This document shows positions 1 through 10,285 of a stretch of 64,000 nucleotides of DNA, piece after piece. Below the pieces are notes generated by a model, which was not told the origin of the DNA, made no database searches, and was given only the letters and a program-made list of their open reading frames with translations. This DNA is from JACRLW01 sp050181465 (GTDB lineage Bacteria > Planctomycetota > UBA1135 > UBA2386): NCBI GenBank assembly GCA_050181465.1, contig JBFXDD010000024.1, forward strand, positions 13,457-77,456, read 5' to 3'. Position 1 is the stretch's first letter, and the number at the start of each line of letters is the position of its first letter. The translations under genes were made by a program, and so were the position numbers.

Positions 1-1170
1 TTTCGCTTCGCGCCGCGAGCGATCGATGCACTGCGCGAAGACGATTCCGCATCGGAACCGCTCGCCCCGCACACGCGCGCGCTGATCGGCCCACGGCAGA
101 CAACACCACTGCGCGGCGTGGCCACGCGAGCGCGCGGCGCGCGGCTGCTGCGCGTCCCGATGAGTGACTTCGCCGGCGCCCATCGCTTCGAGACGCTGCG
201 GCTCTCGGCGAGCCGCGCGGCGATCCTGCCGGAGACCACCGCCGAGATCGTGCTTCGCAGCACCGGCGCCGACTTCGAACCCGGCACGAACCCCGAATTG
301 GGTGTCGCGCTCCACCAGAGCGAGACCGACGGTCTGGTCTGCATGCTGATGATCGGGGCGCAACACGACCCAGACCGGGAACTGCTGCTGCTCGATCTCG
401 CGCCCAAGCTCGACGAACCGCCCCTGGCCCTCGCACTTCCCTCGCCCTTCGATCCGGCATCCACGCTGCTGATCTCCATCGCGGTACGCTCGCCCGACGC
501 GGATCCGGGCGTCGCACAGGAGCTGGCCATCCTCCTGCCTACCGCCCGCGAGGACTTCGCGCGCGCGCGCGCCGAGTCCCAGGAGGCGACCGCCCTGTTG
601 TCCGCCGAGCAGGCGCGAAGCGCCACGATCCGTGCGGCGCTCGCCCATCTGTCGAACACGCTCGAACGACGGCGTGCCGTCGCATTCCTCGGGGAGAGCG
701 CGGGTGCGCCGCTCTTGGTCGACCTGGCTCTCACCACCAACGACGACGAGCTGTCTGCCCTGATCGCCGCACTGTCCAACGACACCACGACGATCGTCGG
801 CGACAGCTCGTGGCACTTCGAGTCCCTCGCTTGGCGCTTCCTCGCCGAACAACTCGATCGCGGCAGTATCGACGACGCGCTTCGCGGCATGCTGCTGCGA
901 GTCGCGGGAGAGGCCGGTCGCTTTCCAGGCGCCGTCGCCGCGCTGCTCACCCGCGCGAAGTCGAAGCCTGAACTCGACGCCCTCTTGATCGAGGAGAACT
1001 TCGCGATGCTCGCCACCAGCGACCCGGCCGCGCGAGTGCGCGCCTACGACTGGTTGTCAGCCCGGAACAAGGCGCCGGAGGGCTTCGATCCGCTCGCCGA
1101 TCGCGATCGGCGCCGAGATGCTCTGCAAGCCCACCAGAACGCACTCGAAGTCGCGCCGGAGGGCAAGTGA
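1..1170 (+). CDS. Hypothetical protein, 5'-truncated by the window edge
   Basis: Frame 1 is open from the first base, so the gene starts before the window; the GTG at 118 is only the first in-window start codon and need not be real. About 389 residues are visible. I recognise no domain. The visible part has a beta-rich stretch, then from about residue 220 an alanine- and leucine-rich helical half that resembles HEAT-like repeats. No membrane segment is seen in this part. Its TGA overlaps the GTG start of the AsmA-like gene (GTGA, 1167-1170), so the two are probably translationally coupled and may act together at the envelope. Function unknown. Confidence 0.6.
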   Translation, partial: FRFAPRAIDALREDDSASEPLAPHTRALIGPRQTTPLRGVATRARGARLLRVPMSDFAGAHRFETLRLSASRAAILPETTAEIVLRSTGADFEPGTNPELGVALHQSETDGLVCMLMIGAQHDPDRELLLLDLAPKLDEPPLALALPSPFDPASTLLISIAVRSPDADPGVAQELAILLPTAREDFARARAESQEATALLSAEQARSATIRAALAHLSNTLERRRAVAFLGESAGAPLLVDLALTTNDDELSALIAALSNDTTTIVGDSSWHFESLAWRFLAEQLDRGSIDDALRGMLLRVAGEAGRFPGAVAALLTRAKSKPELDALLIEENFAMLATSDPAARVRAYDWLSARNKAPEGFDPLADRDRRRDALQAHQNALEVAPEGK

Positions 1171-4100
1171 CCGAGCCGGTCTCAGCGCCGGCCAGTCCGG
1201 CCAGCCCGGCCAGCCAGGTCAGTCAAGGCACTCCGGTCAAGGGCAAGAGTCGGCTCTGGCGCTGGCTGCGCCGCTCATTCTGGATCGTCCTTTTGCTGGC
1301 GGTCCTGGTGCGCATCGCATTGCCCTGGATCCTGCCCACCATCCTCGGCAACGTCGCCGCGGGCTACGGCCTGGTCGCAAGCTACGAGCGACTCGATCTG
1401 AGTTTGCTCGCGCTGGAGATGCGGATGCAGGGGCTCACGCTGCACGAACGCGGCAGTGACGGTGCGCCGGTCGGTGAGCCACTGGCGCACATCGACCTGC
1501 TCGCCGCCGATGCGGTCGCCACGGAGTTGCTGCGCGGACGGATCCACGTGACGCTGGCCGAAATCGACGGCGTGGATCTTCGCATCGAGCGGGACGCGGA
1601 CGGCGGTATGGCGTGGAGTCGCATCGCCTCACAGCTTCGGCAGAACGACTCAGGCGAGGGAGCGGCAGCGAAGTCGCCGGACACGGCGCCGTCACCTCCC
1701 GCCGCACTCGATCTGCGCCTGCCGCTGCGACTCGACGTGCTGCGCGCACAACACCTGCGCCTTCGCGTCATCGATCACGCCGCGCCGGCGCCGATCGACA
1801 CCTGGATCGAAGCCAACCTGCGTGCAGACGACCTAGGCTCGTCCGACAGGACCGGCACGCTCGCCATCCATGCACGCGGACCGCTGCTGCTCGACGATCT
1901 CGCCGTCGACGCGAAGATCGACGACGCCGAGGATCGGCTGGTCGGATCCATCCACGGTGAGCTGCACGGACTCCATCTGCTTCCGATTCGCGAACTGCTG
2001 ACGAGCATCGGGATCGAGCCGACCGCCAAGCGAATCGAGGGCCGTATCGACGGCGAGTTCGAGCTGCGACGCGACGCGGCGGCGCCCACCGATCTCTCTG
2101 CCACGATCACCCTGCGCGACGCGCACCTGGGCGCCGACGACGTGCCTGCCCTCGCTTGCCGACGAATCGCCGCCGAGATTCGCCGGCTGAGCCCGAGCGC
2201 CGTCGACGTGGCGTCCGTCAGCATCGAGGGACCGACAGCGTTCGCTCGCCTCGATCACGACGGCGTGCTCGCGCTCCTCGGCTGCCGGCTGTTGCCGACC
2301 GCGGCGGCCGCGACACCGCCTACCGAGGACCGCGCCGTGTCGCCGGAACCGTCGGCAGCCTCGAGTCCGAGGGTGCAGGTGGACCACGTGGTCATCCGCG
2401 ACGGTCACGTCACGCTCGCCGATGCGAGCGTCGTGGCCGTCGACGCCCCGCCGATTCCGCTCGAACTCGCGTTGCTGTCCTTCGAGGTGCGCGACCTGCA
2501 GATCGATCCCGCCAAGCCCGACGCCGCAGCGACCATCGCGGCGCAACTCCGTGCGCCGCAGATCGCCGAATCGATCGTCCTCGACGCCCTGGTCGTGCCG
2601 TTCGCAACGCGCCGCGAAGCGACGCTGGACCTCAAGCTGAGCGAGGTCACGCTCGCACGTATCGCGCCGCACCTCGCACGACGCGGACTCGAGCCCGCAT
2701 TGACCTCGGCGCAACTCGACCTCCGCGTGGAGTTGAAGAGCCGCACCGACTCGAGCGGTGCGCTGCATGCCGACGCAGCCATCGGACCCATCTCCTGGCG
2801 GGACGGAGAAACGCTGCTCGCCGAACTCCAGCGCATCGGCGTTGCCGGTCTGCGTGTCACACCTGCGGCCACCCGGATCGAAGAAGTGGACATCCGCGGC
2901 GCACGCACCGAGCTGAGCGTCCTCGCCGATGGCTCCTTGGCGATCGCCGGACTGCACACGATCGAGGCGGCGAACGTCGCTCCGCAGGTTCCCCGATCGA
3001 ACAGCGAGTCCGTGGCGGCGACGACGTCAACGACGCCTGACACAGCGACGCCACCTCGCTTCGAACTCGGCGCGATGAGGGTTCGCGGGACGAGCCTTGG
3101 CTTCGTCGATCGAAGCCACGAGGTCGCGCCGGGTCAGCCGCTTCAGATGGAACCCGCCGAGCTGGAAGTCGACGTCGAAGACTTCGTCGTGGGCGCGGCG
3201 ACGGCGACTCCGTCGCGAGTGCGGATGCGCGTCGTCGCGCCCGGCGTCGCCGAGGAGTTGGCGATCAGCGGCACGATCCAGAGTCGCCCCGGCCCGCTCG
3301 ATCTCGCCGTGGATCTGGAGCTGCGCGGCAATCGACTCACCGCGGGACCACTCGCCGGATTGCTCCAGCGCGTCGGTCTCGCACCGGAGCTCACTGCTGG
3401 CCGGCTGGAGGCGACCCTGCACGCGAGCGCGAAGCAGGCGACCGACGGCGCACTCGAAGCGCACGCCGAGGTCTCGAAGGTCCGCTTCACCGACTCCGAT
3501 CGCGAGCCGTTCTTCGCGCTCGATCGATTGCTCGTGCCCACGGTGAGGATCGCCGAGGGAGGCGTGTCCGTCGGACGCATCGAACTCGACGCACCGCGAG
3601 TGGTGCTGTCGCGCGACGAAGACGGCGCACTGCATGCGTTCGGCATGCGACAGGTAGGGGCGGCGACGACGGATGTAGCGACACCCGGCGAGCAGTCGAC
3701 CGCGGCGGGCGTCGCAACGACCGCCGAATCCTCGAATGCGGCAACGAGCGCGGCGACCGCACTGCAGTTCGCGGGGATGACGGTCCGCGATCTGAACGTG
3801 AGCTGGTCGGACTCCGCGGTCACTCCGCCGGTGGCAACGACGCTCCTCCTCGACCTCACGGTGGGCAGCTACGACAACCTGACGCAGAACGCTCCGCCCA
3901 CGGAGGTCGAGGCTCGACTCCGCTCGAGCGAGATCGTCGACCAACTGCGCTGTTCGGCGAAGATCTCGCCCAACCCGACCGACCTCGCCGCGTCGATCGA
4001 TCTGCTCGGCGAGGGCATGCGGCTCGACTCGCTCGCCGGCTATCTGCCTACGAACATCCGTGCTCACTGGCAGCGAGCTTCGCTGCGCGTGATGGCGGAG

Positions 4101-6623
4101 GTCCGCGCGACGACGGCGAGCGACGGCGCGCAGACGCTGTCGGCTCGTCTCTTCGATGTCAGCCTCGCCGATCAGGGTCTCGAGTCACTGGCGCTGAAGG
4201 AGTTGCGCGCGGAGATTCGTCGACCCGATACCGATTCGCTGCTGATCGACGCGCTGGTCTCCGAAGGCCTGACGATCGACACGCGCTCGAATGCTGACGG
4301 TGAATTGTTCGCCCTCGGCCTCGAGTTCGGTGCGGCGGCGACCGCGACGGCACCCGCGCCGGTCGAAGGCCCCGCGACGGCACCGCCGCCGAGCGGACCG
4401 ACCCGCCTGCCGTTCCGCAACGTCGCTCTGGGCAAACTCGATCTGGGCATCGCCTCGCTGAGGCATCGCGACGACGCCGCAGACGACCCGATCGACGTCG
4501 CGCTGCGCATCTTCACCGAAGCACCTCAGGTGCTCCTCGACGGTGACCCCGCAGCGCTTCCCCCGATTCGCGTCCTCTTGAGCGGCGCCGCCAAGCCGGT
4601 GTTCGACTCACTCGATGTCGTCGTCACCGGGTCACCCTGGGATGACGACTGCAAGTTCACGCTCGACTTCGACGCAAGCGGGCTGCACGGACCGATGCTC
4701 GCGCGCACTCTGCCGGCGATCGCAGAGCGGATCGACGCGAGCGCGATCGTCGACGGACGGCTACGAGCGAATGCAGAGCTCGCCGTCGAACTGCGGCGAC
4801 GCGATCCCACCGACATCGACCTCGCGCGCGGCTTCGGGGTGGATCTCGAACTCCGCGATCTGGAGTTCCGTGGTCGACCGGATGGGGAACTGCTCGCAGG
4901 GATTCGCAGCGTCAGCGTGGAGGCACCCCGCATCGTGCCGGGCGGCGATGTCCGCATCGGTCTCATCGACATCGCGGAGATCACGGCCCGCGCCGAGCAA
5001 ACTGTCGAGGGGCTGCGCATCGCGGACATCGTGTTCCGAAGTCCGCCGACCGCGAGTGAGAGTGAGCCGCCGCCGGCAGCGCCGACACCGACGATCGCCG
5101 ACGGCACCACCGCGCCGGCTGCTCAGGGCGGGCATCGGCCGGAAGTGCGTATCGAAGAACTGACGGTCCGCGGCCTCGACTTCCGCTACTCGGACTCCAC
5201 CTGCACGCCGCCGCTGATCGCGCCGCTGGAACAACTCGACCTGGAGGTCCGCGGCTTCACGACGCGCACCTTCGACTCCGCGGTGCCCTTCCGCTTCCGC
5301 GCGAGCCTGGGTGCGGGCAAGGTCGAGCTTCCCGAGCGACTGAAGTCGAGTTCGCTCGTGGCCGGCTTGCTCGGGGCGACGGTCGGTGCGCTGACGGGTG
5401 CCGAGGACGATCGCGCGCTCGAGTCGCGAGTGATGTTGGACGAACTCGCGATCGACGGAGTGATGGCGCTCGGCCCTCATCTCGACGGCAAGGTGCGCGC
5501 GAACATCAGCGGCTTCGAACTCGGCGCGTTGCGCGGAATCGCGGAACGCTCCGGCGTGAAGATCGGCGACGGCACTCTTGACCTCGGCACGACGGTTCAC
5601 TTCCTCGGTCCAAGCGGCCTGCGAACCGAAGCGCGGATCGGCTTCCAGCACCTCTCGGTCAGCGAACCCGCGGGAGGTCCGATCTCGACTTACCTGAAGT
5701 TGCCGGCACCACTCGATGCGGTGATCTTCGCGCTGCAGGATCAGAACAACGAGATCGCGATCCCGCTGCGGCTGCGCATCGAAGAGGGCGGCGTGGGCAC
5801 CGGACAGATCGCCACGGCGGCGATCACCGCACTGGGCAAGGTCATCGCCGATGCCGTCGCCGCCGCACCGTTCCGAGCGGTCGGCATGTTGACCGGCGTG
5901 CTCGGGATCGGCGGCGGTGCCGGACCATCGCTCGCCGAACAACGCCGGCAGGTTGGCTTCGGACTCGGTGAGGCACTGCCGGCGGTCGACGCGCAGAAGG
6001 TCGTCGCTCCGCTGATCGATCTGCTGAGGGGCGACGAGACGATCGCACTGGTGCTCACGCACTCGTTCGCCGCCGACGATCTCGCGCACGCGAAAACGCT
6101 CGCCAATCCGGATCCCGAGCTCGCCCACGACATCGCGGCGCGGTTGCGCGTGGACTTGGCGAGTTCGATTCGCGAGCGCGATCTGACGGCGACTCGTCTG
6201 CTGGCGATGTTGGGAGCCGGTAACCCGCGCGACGCCTTCGTTCTGAATCGTCGTCTGCACGCACTCGATGCCGAGATCGCGCGCATGAGCGACGCCCTCG
6301 ATCGCGTGCTCGCGCTGCTCCGTTCGGGTGCCGAGCGCCGCGCCGATCGACGCACGCGTGACGCCGCGACGGATCTCGCCCGCGCGCGCCTCGAGTCGCT
6401 CCGCGATCTTCTCCTCGAACTCGGCGGGCCGGATCTCGACAAGCGCATCGAACTGCGCCCTGCCCGCATCACCGACCCGATCGATCGACCGCACAGCGAG
6501 ATCGAACTCGTGCCGCGCGTTCGCCAACCCGAACCCAATCTCAATCAGCCGCAGGTGATGCCGCTCGACTCGCAGCCGCTCGGACCACCGCCGGGAACGA
6601 CCGGGCGCAACCGCGACGGTTGA
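1167..6623 (+). CDS. Giant AsmA/DUF748-family envelope protein
   Basis: The protein has 1818 residues. A proline/alanine/serine-rich N-terminal tail and a basic stretch (about 26-37) precede one membrane segment at about 36-58. A very long periplasm-facing chain of beta-rich repeats follows, each resembling the AsmA/DUF748 unit, separated by Ala/Pro/Thr-rich linkers (for example near residues 390, 615, 850, 1070 and 1300). The last third, with a segment near 1500-1560, matches the DUF748 style best. Proteins of this kind (AsmA, TamB, YhdP, DUF748) are thought to form long bridges for lipid movement or outer-membrane assembly; the exact substrate here is unknown. The GTG start overlaps the preceding stop by 4 bp. 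The family call rests on architecture and residue pattern, not on a search. Confidence 0.7.
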   Translation: MTEPVSAPASPASPASQVSQGTPVKGKSRLWRWLRRSFWIVLLLAVLVRIALPWILPTILGNVAAGYGLVASYERLDLSLLALEMRMQGLTLHERGSDGAPVGEPLAHIDLLAADAVATELLRGRIHVTLAEIDGVDLRIERDADGGMAWSRIASQLRQNDSGEGAAAKSPDTAPSPPAALDLRLPLRLDVLRAQHLRLRVIDHAAPAPIDTWIEANLRADDLGSSDRTGTLAIHARGPLLLDDLAVDAKIDDAEDRLVGSIHGELHGLHLLPIRELLTSIGIEPTAKRIEGRIDGEFELRRDAAAPTDLSATITLRDAHLGADDVPALACRRIAAEIRRLSPSAVDVASVSIEGPTAFARLDHDGVLALLGCRLLPTAAAATPPTEDRAVSPEPSAASSPRVQVDHVVIRDGHVTLADASVVAVDAPPIPLELALLSFEVRDLQIDPAKPDAAATIAAQLRAPQIAESIVLDALVVPFATRREATLDLKLSEVTLARIAPHLARRGLEPALTSAQLDLRVELKSRTDSSGALHADAAIGPISWRDGETLLAELQRIGVAGLRVTPAATRIEEVDIRGARTELSVLADGSLAIAGLHTIEAANVAPQVPRSNSESVAATTSTTPDTATPPRFELGAMRVRGTSLGFVDRSHEVAPGQPLQMEPAELEVDVEDFVVGAATATPSRVRMRVVAPGVAEELAISGTIQSRPGPLDLAVDLELRGNRLTAGPLAGLLQRVGLAPELTAGRLEATLHASAKQATDGALEAHAEVSKVRFTDSDREPFFALDRLLVPTVRIAEGGVSVGRIELDAPRVVLSRDEDGALHAFGMRQVGAATTDVATPGEQSTAAGVATTAESSNAATSAATALQFAGMTVRDLNVSWSDSAVTPPVATTLLLDLTVGSYDNLTQNAPPTEVEARLRSSEIVDQLRCSAKISPNPTDLAASIDLLGEGMRLDSLAGYLPTNIRAHWQRASLRVMAEVRATTASDGAQTLSARLFDVSLADQGLESLALKELRAEIRRPDTDSLLIDALVSEGLTIDTRSNADGELFALGLEFGAAATATAPAPVEGPATAPPPSGPTRLPFRNVALGKLDLGIASLRHRDDAADDPIDVALRIFTEAPQVLLDGDPAALPPIRVLLSGAAKPVFDSLDVVVTGSPWDDDCKFTLDFDASGLHGPMLARTLPAIAERIDASAIVDGRLRANAELAVELRRRDPTDIDLARGFGVDLELRDLEFRGRPDGELLAGIRSVSVEAPRIVPGGDVRIGLIDIAEITARAEQTVEGLRIADIVFRSPPTASESEPPPAAPTPTIADGTTAPAAQGGHRPEVRIEELTVRGLDFRYSDSTCTPPLIAPLEQLDLEVRGFTTRTFDSAVPFRFRASLGAGKVELPERLKSSSLVAGLLGATVGALTGAEDDRALESRVMLDELAIDGVMALGPHLDGKVRANISGFELGALRGIAERSGVKIGDGTLDLGTTVHFLGPSGLRTEARIGFQHLSVSEPAGGPISTYLKLPAPLDAVIFALQDQNNEIAIPLRLRIEEGGVGTGQIATAAITALGKVIADAVAAAPFRAVGMLTGVLGIGGGAGPSLAEQRRQVGFGLGEALPAVDAQKVVAPLIDLLRGDETIALVLTHSFAADDLAHAKTLANPDPELAHDIAARLRVDLASSIRERDLTATRLLAMLGAGNPRDAFVLNRRLHALDAEIARMSDALDRVLALLRSGAERRADRRTRDAATDLARARLESLRDLLLELGGPDLDKRIELRPARITDPIDRPHSEIELVPRVRQPEPNLNQPQVMPLDSQPLGPPPGTTGRNRDG

Positions 6624-6670
6624 TGGGGTGCGGCGGCCGTGCGATGCTGTCCGTCGAGAGGCAGACACCC

Positions 6671-7159
6671 ATGACCATGGATCCGATCGACGACACGAGT
6701 CGCACTCGCGACGTTTCTCGACGCACCGCAGTCCTGACCGTGGCGTTCACCGGGATGGTGGGATTCGGCGTGGGTTGGGGTGTGGGCGTCTATCGCCCGG
6801 CCGCGGCGGAGACCACCACTTCCGCATCACCTGGCCCGACCGACACCGAGCTCGAGGAGGAGGTGTCGAAGGCGGAACTCGAATGGGCCCGAGGCGTCCA
6901 GGCCGGCAGCGACGAACGTCTGGCCGAAGGAGCCGAGTCGCTCCTGGTGACGTTGACCCGAGTTCGGGGCGATGAGTTCATCCCAGCAGCAGAGCGTCTC
7001 GCCAAGCTCCTGATCGCCGATAGTGAGCGCGCCGACGCCGGATACTTCGAACGCGACCGCCGCAGAAACTTGTGCTCGTTCCTCGCCGACTGGATCGAGG
7101 CGTCGCCGAAGGCCAGTTCACTGCGTCACCACGTCGCCGGACTTCGTCGAAGCCGCTGA
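6671..7159 (+). CDS. Small single-TM protein, paralogue of the gene at 38363
   Basis: About 162 residues from the ATG at 6671, which is preceded by GAGAGG at 6656-6661; TTG (6620) and ATG (6623) starts lie further upstream in frame but lack such a site. An arginine-rich N-terminus (DVSRRTAV) leads into one hydrophobic helix ending in a glycine-rich stretch (GFGVGWGVGVY). An acidic linker and an all-helical C-terminal domain of about 100 residues follow. The C-terminal domain has the same order of features as the protein at 38363-38818 (an E/DWA-like start, a leucine-rich helix, LERLA-type helix, D-rich turn, basic end). Function unknown. It lies just upstream of a heparinase-like gene, 8 bp apart, so co-transcription is likely. 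Confidence 0.6.
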   Translation: MTMDPIDDTSRTRDVSRRTAVLTVAFTGMVGFGVGWGVGVYRPAAAETTTSASPGPTDTELEEEVSKAELEWARGVQAGSDERLAEGAESLLVTLTRVRGDEFIPAAERLAKLLIADSERADAGYFERDRRRNLCSFLADWIEASPKASSLRHHVAGLRRSR

Positions 7160-7167
7160 TCGGGTTC

Positions 7168-9093
7168 ATGCGCAATCTCCATCGCGGCTCCGTCGCACTC
7201 GCCCTGCTGTGGGCCCTCGCGGTCGGCGCCACGGCGCAAGACACGCCGTCGCTCGCGGAGCAGGTACGCAGTCGCCTGGCCCAGGCACCGACCGAACATC
7301 CGCGGCTGTTCGCGAACTCGGAGGGCTTCGCCGCGCTACGCGATCGACTCGATCGCGACGATCGGCTGCGGCGCGCGCGCGACTTCGTGATCGCCAGCGC
7401 CGACGTGATCTGCAAGTCCGAGCCGGTGCGACGCGAGTTGCTCGGTCGTCGCCTGCTCGGCGTGTCGCGAACCTGCGAGAAGCGAGTCACCCACCTGGCA
7501 CTCGCGTGGCATCTGACCGGCGAGCCGCGGTACGCGGCGCGCGCAGCGCTCGAGATGCGAGCCGCCGCGGCCTTCGAGGATTGGAACCCCAGTCACTTCC
7601 TCGACGTCGCCGAGATGACCGCCGCGCTCGCGATCGGCTACGACTGGCTCTTCCCCGTGCTGTCGAGCGATGACCGCAGCACGATCCGCCGCGCGATCCG
7701 CGACCTCGGCCTGCGCCCGTCGCTCGGCGGCGGCTGGTGGGTCACGACGACCAACAACTGGAATCAGGTCTGTCACGGCGGTCTCGGTCTCGGCGCGCTG
7801 GCGATCGGCGAGGACGAACCGGAACTCACCACCACCATCCTGGCGCGCGCGATCGAGAACCTCCCGCGTGCGATGCACGAGTACGCGCCGCATGGTGCCT
7901 ACCCGGAAGGTCCCGCCTACTGGAACTACGGCACCGTCTACAACGCGCTCCTGCTCGACGCGCTCGACACCGTGCTCGGCTCGGACTTCGGACTGACCGC
8001 CGCCGCGCCGGGCTTCCTCGACACCGCGCGTTACTACCTGCACGTCGCCGGCCCGACCGGTCTCTACTTCAACTACTCCGACTGCAATGCGCGCGGTGAG
8101 CTCGCGCCCGCGATGTTCTGGTTCGCGCGCCGACTCGATGAGCCCGGCCTTCTGCATCGGGAGCTGTCCGCGCTGACCGACGACGAGTTCGCCGTCGCCG
8201 CATCCGCCAAGAGCGATCACCGGCTGCTGCCTCTGGCATTGGTGTGGTCCCCGCCGCTGACCGACCTGCAGCCTCCGCGCGAGCGATCCTGGCACGGTCA
8301 GGGTGCGACGCCGATCGCCTTGCTCCGCACCGATTGGACGCCGGACGCGACCTTCGCGGGCATCAAGGCCGGATCGCCGAGCACCAATCACGCGCACATG
8401 GATTGCGGCACCTTTGTGATCGATGCGCTCGGCACACGATGGGCCGAGGATCTCGGCATGCAGAACTACCACAGCCTCGAATCGCGCGGCGTCGAGTTGT
8501 GGGACAAAGGTCAGGACGGAGAGCGTTGGCGAGTGTTTCGACTCAGCACTGCGGCCCACAACGTGCCGATGGTCGATGGTCGAGCGCAACGGGTGAAGGG
8601 ACGATCGCGGCTCGTGCGCGTGGTCACCGATGAGGAACGGCTGCGCGCGATCGTCGATCTCGGTCCGGTCTATGCCGGGCAGCTCGCGGCGGCGCAGCGT
8701 GGTCTGGAGATCCTGCCCGGGGGATCGGTTCGCATTCGCGACGAGTTCCGCGGCGTGTCGGCCGACGATCCCGACCGCGCCACCACCGTGCGTTGGGGGA
8801 TGGTCACGCGCGCGACGATCGAGCTCGCCGAGCCGCGGCGTGCGGTGTTGCGGCGCGAGGTGTCGCGGGGTGAGATCGCGACGGTCGAGCTGTCGATCGA
8901 GTCGCCCGCCGAGGCGCGCTGGGAGATCGTCGACACCAGTTCGCCGCGCGCCGACTACGACCAGGCCAATCCGGGCACGGCGATGCTCGCGTTTCACCTG
9001 ACGCTGCGCGGGGGTGCCGACGGCGACGCGACGGTGTTGCTGCGGGTCGGCGATGCCGCGGTGCCGCCGGCGCGTCCGCTGCGCGAGTGGTGA
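7168..9093 (+). CDS. Secreted heparinase II/III-like polysaccharide lyase
   Basis: 641 residues from the ATG at 7168, chosen because it gives a clean Sec signal peptide (basic MRNLHRG, a hydrophobic core, cleavage near ATAQ at about 25). The longer ORF from 7072 would bury that signal behind unlikely sequence overlapping the previous gene. An N-terminal alpha/alpha-toroid-type half (about 45-330, with an NW/YD-rich active-site-like region) precedes a beta-sandwich half. The beta half carries the N-H-A-H-M-D motif at 407-412, typical of the Hepar_II_III domain. Members cleave uronic-acid-containing polysaccharides such as heparin or alginate by beta-elimination; the substrate here cannot be told. 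Likely periplasmic or secreted. Confidence 0.8.
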   Translation: MRNLHRGSVALALLWALAVGATAQDTPSLAEQVRSRLAQAPTEHPRLFANSEGFAALRDRLDRDDRLRRARDFVIASADVICKSEPVRRELLGRRLLGVSRTCEKRVTHLALAWHLTGEPRYAARAALEMRAAAAFEDWNPSHFLDVAEMTAALAIGYDWLFPVLSSDDRSTIRRAIRDLGLRPSLGGGWWVTTTNNWNQVCHGGLGLGALAIGEDEPELTTTILARAIENLPRAMHEYAPHGAYPEGPAYWNYGTVYNALLLDALDTVLGSDFGLTAAAPGFLDTARYYLHVAGPTGLYFNYSDCNARGELAPAMFWFARRLDEPGLLHRELSALTDDEFAVAASAKSDHRLLPLALVWSPPLTDLQPPRERSWHGQGATPIALLRTDWTPDATFAGIKAGSPSTNHAHMDCGTFVIDALGTRWAEDLGMQNYHSLESRGVELWDKGQDGERWRVFRLSTAAHNVPMVDGRAQRVKGRSRLVRVVTDEERLRAIVDLGPVYAGQLAAAQRGLEILPGGSVRIRDEFRGVSADDPDRATTVRWGMVTRATIELAEPRRAVLRREVSRGEIATVELSIESPAEARWEIVDTSSPRADYDQANPGTAMLAFHLTLRGGADGDATVLLRVGDAAVPPARPLREW

Positions 9094-9181
9094 GACGGAG
9101 GGCGGGCGCGGACCCCAAGGCTGGGGAAATCGTGGCGGTCGCAGACTCGGTTCGACGTCTTGCCTCCACGCCGAGCTTGCC

Positions 9182-10285
9182 ATGGATTCGCTTTCCGTTG
9201 TCGCCGCAGCTCTCTCTGCCGCGGTTCTCCTCTCCACGCCGTGCGTGACTGCGCAGTCCAGCACGGTCAGTCCGACTCACTTCGCGGCGGTCGAGTCACC
9301 GCCGTCGGACGTCAACACCCTCGGGTCGCTCGCGCCGCTCGCGCGTTTCCTCCAGATCCATGAGGACTTGCCGGCGGTGACCACGCCGATCACGGGCATC
9401 GCGTTTCGTCGCAATGCGAGCAGTGCTGCGGCAGCGGCGTTCACGGTCGAGCTCGATCTTCGCGTGTCGCGGCCAAACGCGACGGCGGCCGCGCCGAGTT
9501 CGACCTTTGCGGCGAATCACGGCCGATTCGGTGCGCAGGTCGTCTCGCGGCGTCTCGTGCAGTTCCCGGCGTCACCGTCGCCGCGGGCCTTGCCCTTGCC
9601 TTTCGAATACGAGATCCCGTTCGACTCCCCCTTCGTGGCGCCGACGGCGATCTGTTGGGAGATGAAGGTCTATTCGCGGACCAATGCGGCCGTGATTCCC
9701 TTCGATGTCGTCTCCGCGCCGCAAGGCGATGCCAATCCGCTGGCTGCGGTTCTGACCTACGGCGTCGGTTGTGTCGCGACCGGGCGCAGCCAGCCGATGG
9801 CGACGAATGGCGTGTTCGTTCGCGACTGGGCAACCAACACGCTCCAGATCAACTTCGGTTGCACTGAGGCGCCGAGTCGGGCGGTCTGTGTTGCGGCCTT
9901 GGGCTTTCAGAATTCGAGTTGGGCCGGCGCGCCGTTGCCGCTCGAGATTCCTGGTTCCAGCGGCGGCAGCTCCGGCGCCTGTTTCGTGCACAACGACCTC
10001 TTCACTACCTTTGCCGGGCAGAGCGGCACGACCGGTTTCTATGCCACGCCGCTCATCGCGTTGCCGTTGCTTCCCGAGTATCACGGCATGACCTTCTTCC
10101 ATCACGTGTGGGCCTTCGACGCCGCGGCCAATGCCTTCGGCGTGGTCTCCTCGAACGGGATGGCGCGGCAGGTCGTAGCCCCCTACGCCCGTCCCCCGGT
10201 CAGCCGAGTGATCGATCCGAGTTCCCATGCGACCACCGGGAGTGTCGAGCTCGGTGTTGGTCTGATCACCCGATTCGTCTACTGA
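9182..10285 (+). CDS. Exported beta-rich protein of unknown function
   Basis: 367 residues from the ATG at 9182, which opens a signal peptide (hydrophobic core AAALSAAVLLS, cleavage near VTAQ at about 25). The frame is open further back to 9014, but that part overlaps the heparinase gene and would mask the signal. The mature part is beta-rich, with an I-x-G-I-A-F-R-R segment near residue 78 and a few cysteines. The segment I-G-L-R-F-R-R in the exported protein at 39084-40142 sits at a similar place, which suggests the same broad family. No catalytic motif is recognised. It is probably a surface or secreted structural protein. Confidence 0.6.
   Translation: MDSLSVVAAALSAAVLLSTPCVTAQSSTVSPTHFAAVESPPSDVNTLGSLAPLARFLQIHEDLPAVTTPITGIAFRRNASSAAAAAFTVELDLRVSRPNATAAAPSSTFAANHGRFGAQVVSRRLVQFPASPSPRALPLPFEYEIPFDSPFVAPTAICWEMKVYSRTNAAVIPFDVVSAPQGDANPLAAVLTYGVGCVATGRSQPMATNGVFVRDWATNTLQINFGCTEAPSRAVCVAALGFQNSSWAGAPLPLEIPGSSGGSSGACFVHNDLFTTFAGQSGTTGFYATPLIALPLLPEYHGMTFFHHVWAFDAAANAFGVVSSNGMARQVVAPYARPPVSRVIDPSSHATTGSVELGVGLITRFVY

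Noticed and set aside
1189..1225. Short GGCCAG-type tandem repeat
   Set aside because: Encodes the Pro/Ala/Ser tail of the AsmA-like protein; low-complexity coding, not a separate element.
4761..6668. 635-codon ORF on the minus strand
   Set aside because: Lies antisense to the AsmA-like gene, is rich in Arg/His/Asp-type shadow composition, and lacks any domain pattern.
7336..9264. 642-codon ORF on the minus strand
   Set aside because: Antisense to the heparinase-like gene, which has a signal peptide and active-site motif; the ORF has low-complexity Arg/Gln/His-rich content typical of GC-driven shadows.
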